From the NCBI RefSeq assembly GCF_002869765.1, contig NZ_PNOR01000048.1:1-23287 (forward strand): DNA of 23,287 nucleotides, in the 5' to 3' direction. Both the position numbers and the translations under genes were made by a program. Source of the stretch: Deinococcus planocerae (GTDB lineage: Bacteria; Deinococcota; Deinococci; Deinococcales; Deinococcaceae). Positions 20,898 to 23,287 of the stretch are shown piece after piece; positions within the stretch are counted from its first letter, which is position 1; the number at the start of each line of letters is the position of its first letter. The notes beneath the pieces were generated by a model. That model saw nothing but the letters and a program-made list of their open reading frames with translations. It ran no database searches and was not told the origin of the DNA.

Positions 20898-20901
<4 letters not shown>
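20005..20901 (-). CDS. Aldose 1-epimerase (galactose mutarotase) family protein
   Basis: This encodes 298 residues. Family motifs are in order: LLPYSNRIRDARFTFGG (N61-R62), QHGDVRNRPW (H88), GLGLHPYF with H158 as the likely catalytic acid, and SLALETVSHATDAF with E256 as the likely base. These enzymes interconvert the alpha and beta anomers of free sugars in the cytoplasm; the sugar handled here is not evident. I chose the ATG at 20901 because GAGGA lies about eight bases upstream and the start overlaps the rlmB stop (ATGA), which suggests translational coupling. A longer reading back to 21009 would overlap rlmB heavily. Confidence 0.93.
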
Positions 20902-21614
<713 letters not shown>

Positions 21615-21620
21615 GGGCGC

Positions 21621-21626
21621 AGTCTA
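21621..21626 (-). promoter_or_regulatory. -10 box (TAGACT) of rlmB
   Basis: On the minus strand TAGACT lies exactly six bases before the ATG at 21614, in the 28-base gap after the GGDEF-EAL gene. No Shine-Dalgarno is present. Confidence 0.5.
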
Positions 21627-21642
21627 GCGGGCGGGGTCCGGT

Positions 21643-23287
21643 CTAGCGGCCCCGCAGCCACGCCCCGAACGCCTCGGGGTCCAGGGGAGGGCACACCGCG
21701 TGCCCCTGCACCGCGTCGCAGCCGAGGCCCCGCAGCAGCTCCAGCCCGGCGGCGCTCTCCACGCCCACCGCCGTGACCTGCCAGCCCAGGCGCCGGGCGA
21801 GGTCGAGGGTCGCCTCCACCAGGGTGACGCCGCGCGGGTCGCCCGGCAACCGGGCGGTGAGGTTGGGGTGCAGCTTGATTCCGGTCAGGGGGTGGCGGCT
21901 CAGGGCGCTCAGGCTGGTCGTGCCCTCGCCGAAGTCGTCCACCCACAGCCGCGCGCCGCGCTCCCGCAGAGCCTCGAGCAGGTCGAGCGTGCCCTCGCCG
22001 GGATCGAGGAGGCACCCCGCGCCCACCTCCACGTCGGGTGAGCCGTGCTCGGCGAGAAAGGGCAGCAGCTCTTCCAGGTCGGTCGGGCACCACTGGCCCC
22101 CCAGGCTGAGGTTCACGCTCAGGCGCAGCCCCGGGTGGGTCGCCCGCCACGCGCGGCCCTCCTCCACCGCCCGGCGCAGCACCCACCCGGCGAGGGGGGC
22201 CATCAGCCCGGCGCGGGCGGCGAGCGGCAGGACCTGGGCGGGGGGCAGCTCGCCCAGGGCGGGGTGCGTCCAGCGCAGCAGCGCCTCGGCGCCCGTCACC
22301 CGCCCGCTGGCGAGGTGCAGGGCGGGCTGGTAGTGCAGGGTCAGGCCCTCGCCCTCCCCGCTCAGGGCCTCCCGCAGCGCCTCCTCCAGCCGGAAGGGGT
22401 CGGCGACCTCCTCGCGCAGTCCGGGGCCGAAGGTGCTCGCCTGGGCGCGGCCCCGGCGGCGGGCGTGGGTGAGGGCCGTCTCCGCGTCCGCGAGGGCCGC
22501 GCCGTCGTCGCCCAGCCCGACCGGGGCCACCCCGAGTGCGAAGGTGAGGGGCACGGCCTGACGCCCGGCGCGCACCGGGGCCGTGAAGGCCGAGCGCAGG
22601 GCCGCCGTCAGCGCCCCCGCCGTCTCCGGGGGGCCCGAGTGCGGCAGGAAGAGGGCGAAGGCGTCGTCCCCGAGCCGCGCCGCCCGCCCGCCGCGCGCGT
22701 CGGCGAGGTCGCCCAGCCGCGCCGCCACCCCGATTAGGAGGTGGTCGCAGGCGGTGCGGCCCAGCGCGGCGTTCAGGGCCCCGAAACCGTCGAGGTCGAG
22801 GCACAGGGCGGTGCCGGGCGCCCCCTGCACGAGGGCCTCGCGCAGCCCGGCGCGGTTGAGCAGCCCGGTCAGGGGGTCGTGGCGGGCCCCGTGCCGCAGC
22901 CGCGCCTGGGCGTGTCGCAGCGCCGAGACGTCGCGCAGGGTGAGGAGCAGGCCGGGCCGCGCGCCGGGGGCCTCTCCCGGGAGGAGGGTGCCGCGCACCT
23001 CCAGGTGCCGCCCGCCGCCGTCGGGGCGCACGAGGAGAAGCTCGGTCTCCAGCGGGAGGGTCAGGCTCTCCGCGCGCAGGTCGGGAAAGGCGAGGGGGGC
23101 GCCCCCCGGGGTGTGCAGCCGCACCCCGAGGTCGGGGAGCGCCCGCGTGAGGGGCACGCCGAGCAGCCGGGAGCCCTCCAGCCCGAGGAGCTCCGCCGCC
23201 CGCTCGCTGACGAGCTGGGTGCGGCCCGCGGGGTCCACGAGCAGCGCCGCGTGGTCGCCGAGCGCGAGCAGGTGCGCCGCGGGGGCG
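21643..23287 (-). CDS. PAS-GGDEF-EAL protein with degenerate catalytic motifs, 5' end outside window
   Basis: About 548 residues are visible; the frame stays open to the right edge, so the true start is beyond it. Counting from the codon at 23238: a PAS-like domain to about 105 (SERAAELLGLEGSRLLGVPL), a GGDEF domain about 106-275 (HDPLTGLLNRAGLREAL), and an EAL domain about 283-528. Cyclic-di-GMP enzymes need GGDEF and EAL active sites, but here GGDEF reads GDDAF (190-194) and the upstream FKxxND region is FGALNA. EAL keeps E318, N376, D434/D435, K455 and Q511, but the ExTE region is VEVGA, KID is KLH, and the later EGVE is VGVE. It is probably a c-di-GMP or GTP sensor, or a scaffold, rather than an active enzyme. 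Confidence 0.9.
   Translation of the reverse strand, partial: APAAHLLALGDHAALLVDPAGRTQLVSERAAELLGLEGSRLLGVPLTRALPDLGVRLHTPGGAPLAFPDLRAESLTLPLETELLLVRPDGGGRHLEVRGTLLPGEAPGARPGLLLTLRDVSALRHAQARLRHGARHDPLTGLLNRAGLREALVQGAPGTALCLDLDGFGALNAALGRTACDHLLIGVAARLGDLADARGGRAARLGDDAFALFLPHSGPPETAGALTAALRSAFTAPVRAGRQAVPLTFALGVAPVGLGDDGAALADAETALTHARRRGRAQASTFGPGLREEVADPFRLEEALREALSGEGEGLTLHYQPALHLASGRVTGAEALLRWTHPALGELPPAQVLPLAARAGLMAPLAGWVLRRAVEEGRAWRATHPGLRLSVNLSLGGQWCPTDLEELLPFLAEHGSPDVEVGAGCLLDPGEGTLDLLEALRERGARLWVDDFGEGTTSLSALSRHPLTGIKLHPNLTARLPGDPRGVTLVEATLDLARRLGWQVTAVGVESAAGLELLRGLGCDAVQGHAVCPPLDPEAFGAWLRGR

Overview
The window looks like a chromosomal segment of a Deinococcus species or close relative. 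Most of it is very GC-rich. The gene set (RNase R with long tails, a gcvT-gcvH-gcvP glycine cleavage cluster, thyX, rlmB, an EVE protein, an HtrA-like protease, small lineage-type hypotheticals) suits that lineage. Many genes have a TANNNT -10 box only 5-7 bases before the start codon and no Shine-Dalgarno, the leaderless style common in Deinococcus. The genus assignment is inference; no rRNA is present.

Layout. 1-3827 (-): most of a giant RNase R, running off the left edge. 4206-5487: three small hypotheticals (membrane, acidic, exported). 5561-8850: a dense toxin-antitoxin island holding an intact MntA/HepT pair, a PIN-toxin remnant with an orphan ribbon-helix-helix antitoxin, a VapB-like/VapC pair whose toxin has a nonsense codon, an intact AbrB-type VapB/VapC pair, and a DUF433/DUF5615 pair on the minus strand. 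9119-10549: an AT-rich, clearly foreign single gene with a HEPN-type RNase motif and its own promoter and terminator. 10615-15211 (-): gcvT, gcvH, gcvP, with a GC-rich inverted repeat between gcvH and gcvP and an anomalously AT-rich patch inside gcvP. 15350-18550: a 2H phosphoesterase (+), thyX interrupted by a 415-residue HNH intein (-), a possible one-helix micropeptide (-) and an EVE protein (-). 18632-20001 (+): trypsin-like PDZ protease and a 70-residue hypothetical. 20005-23287 (-): aldose epimerase-like protein, RlmB, and a GGDEF-EAL protein with degraded active sites, running off the right edge.

How it fits together. Housekeeping genes (RNA decay, glycine/one-carbon metabolism, thymidylate synthesis, rRNA methylation) flank an accessory block at about 5.5-10.6 kb made of RNase-type toxins and a transferred HEPN gene, resembling a defence or stress island. 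GcvTHP makes methylene-tetrahydrofolate, which ThyX consumes, so their proximity is metabolically sensible, although they are not obviously one operon.

The points most worth following are the HEPN singleton, the ThyX intein with its AT-richer flanks, the GC mosaic in gcvP, the signs of recombination in the toxin-antitoxin island, and the degenerate GGDEF-EAL protein.
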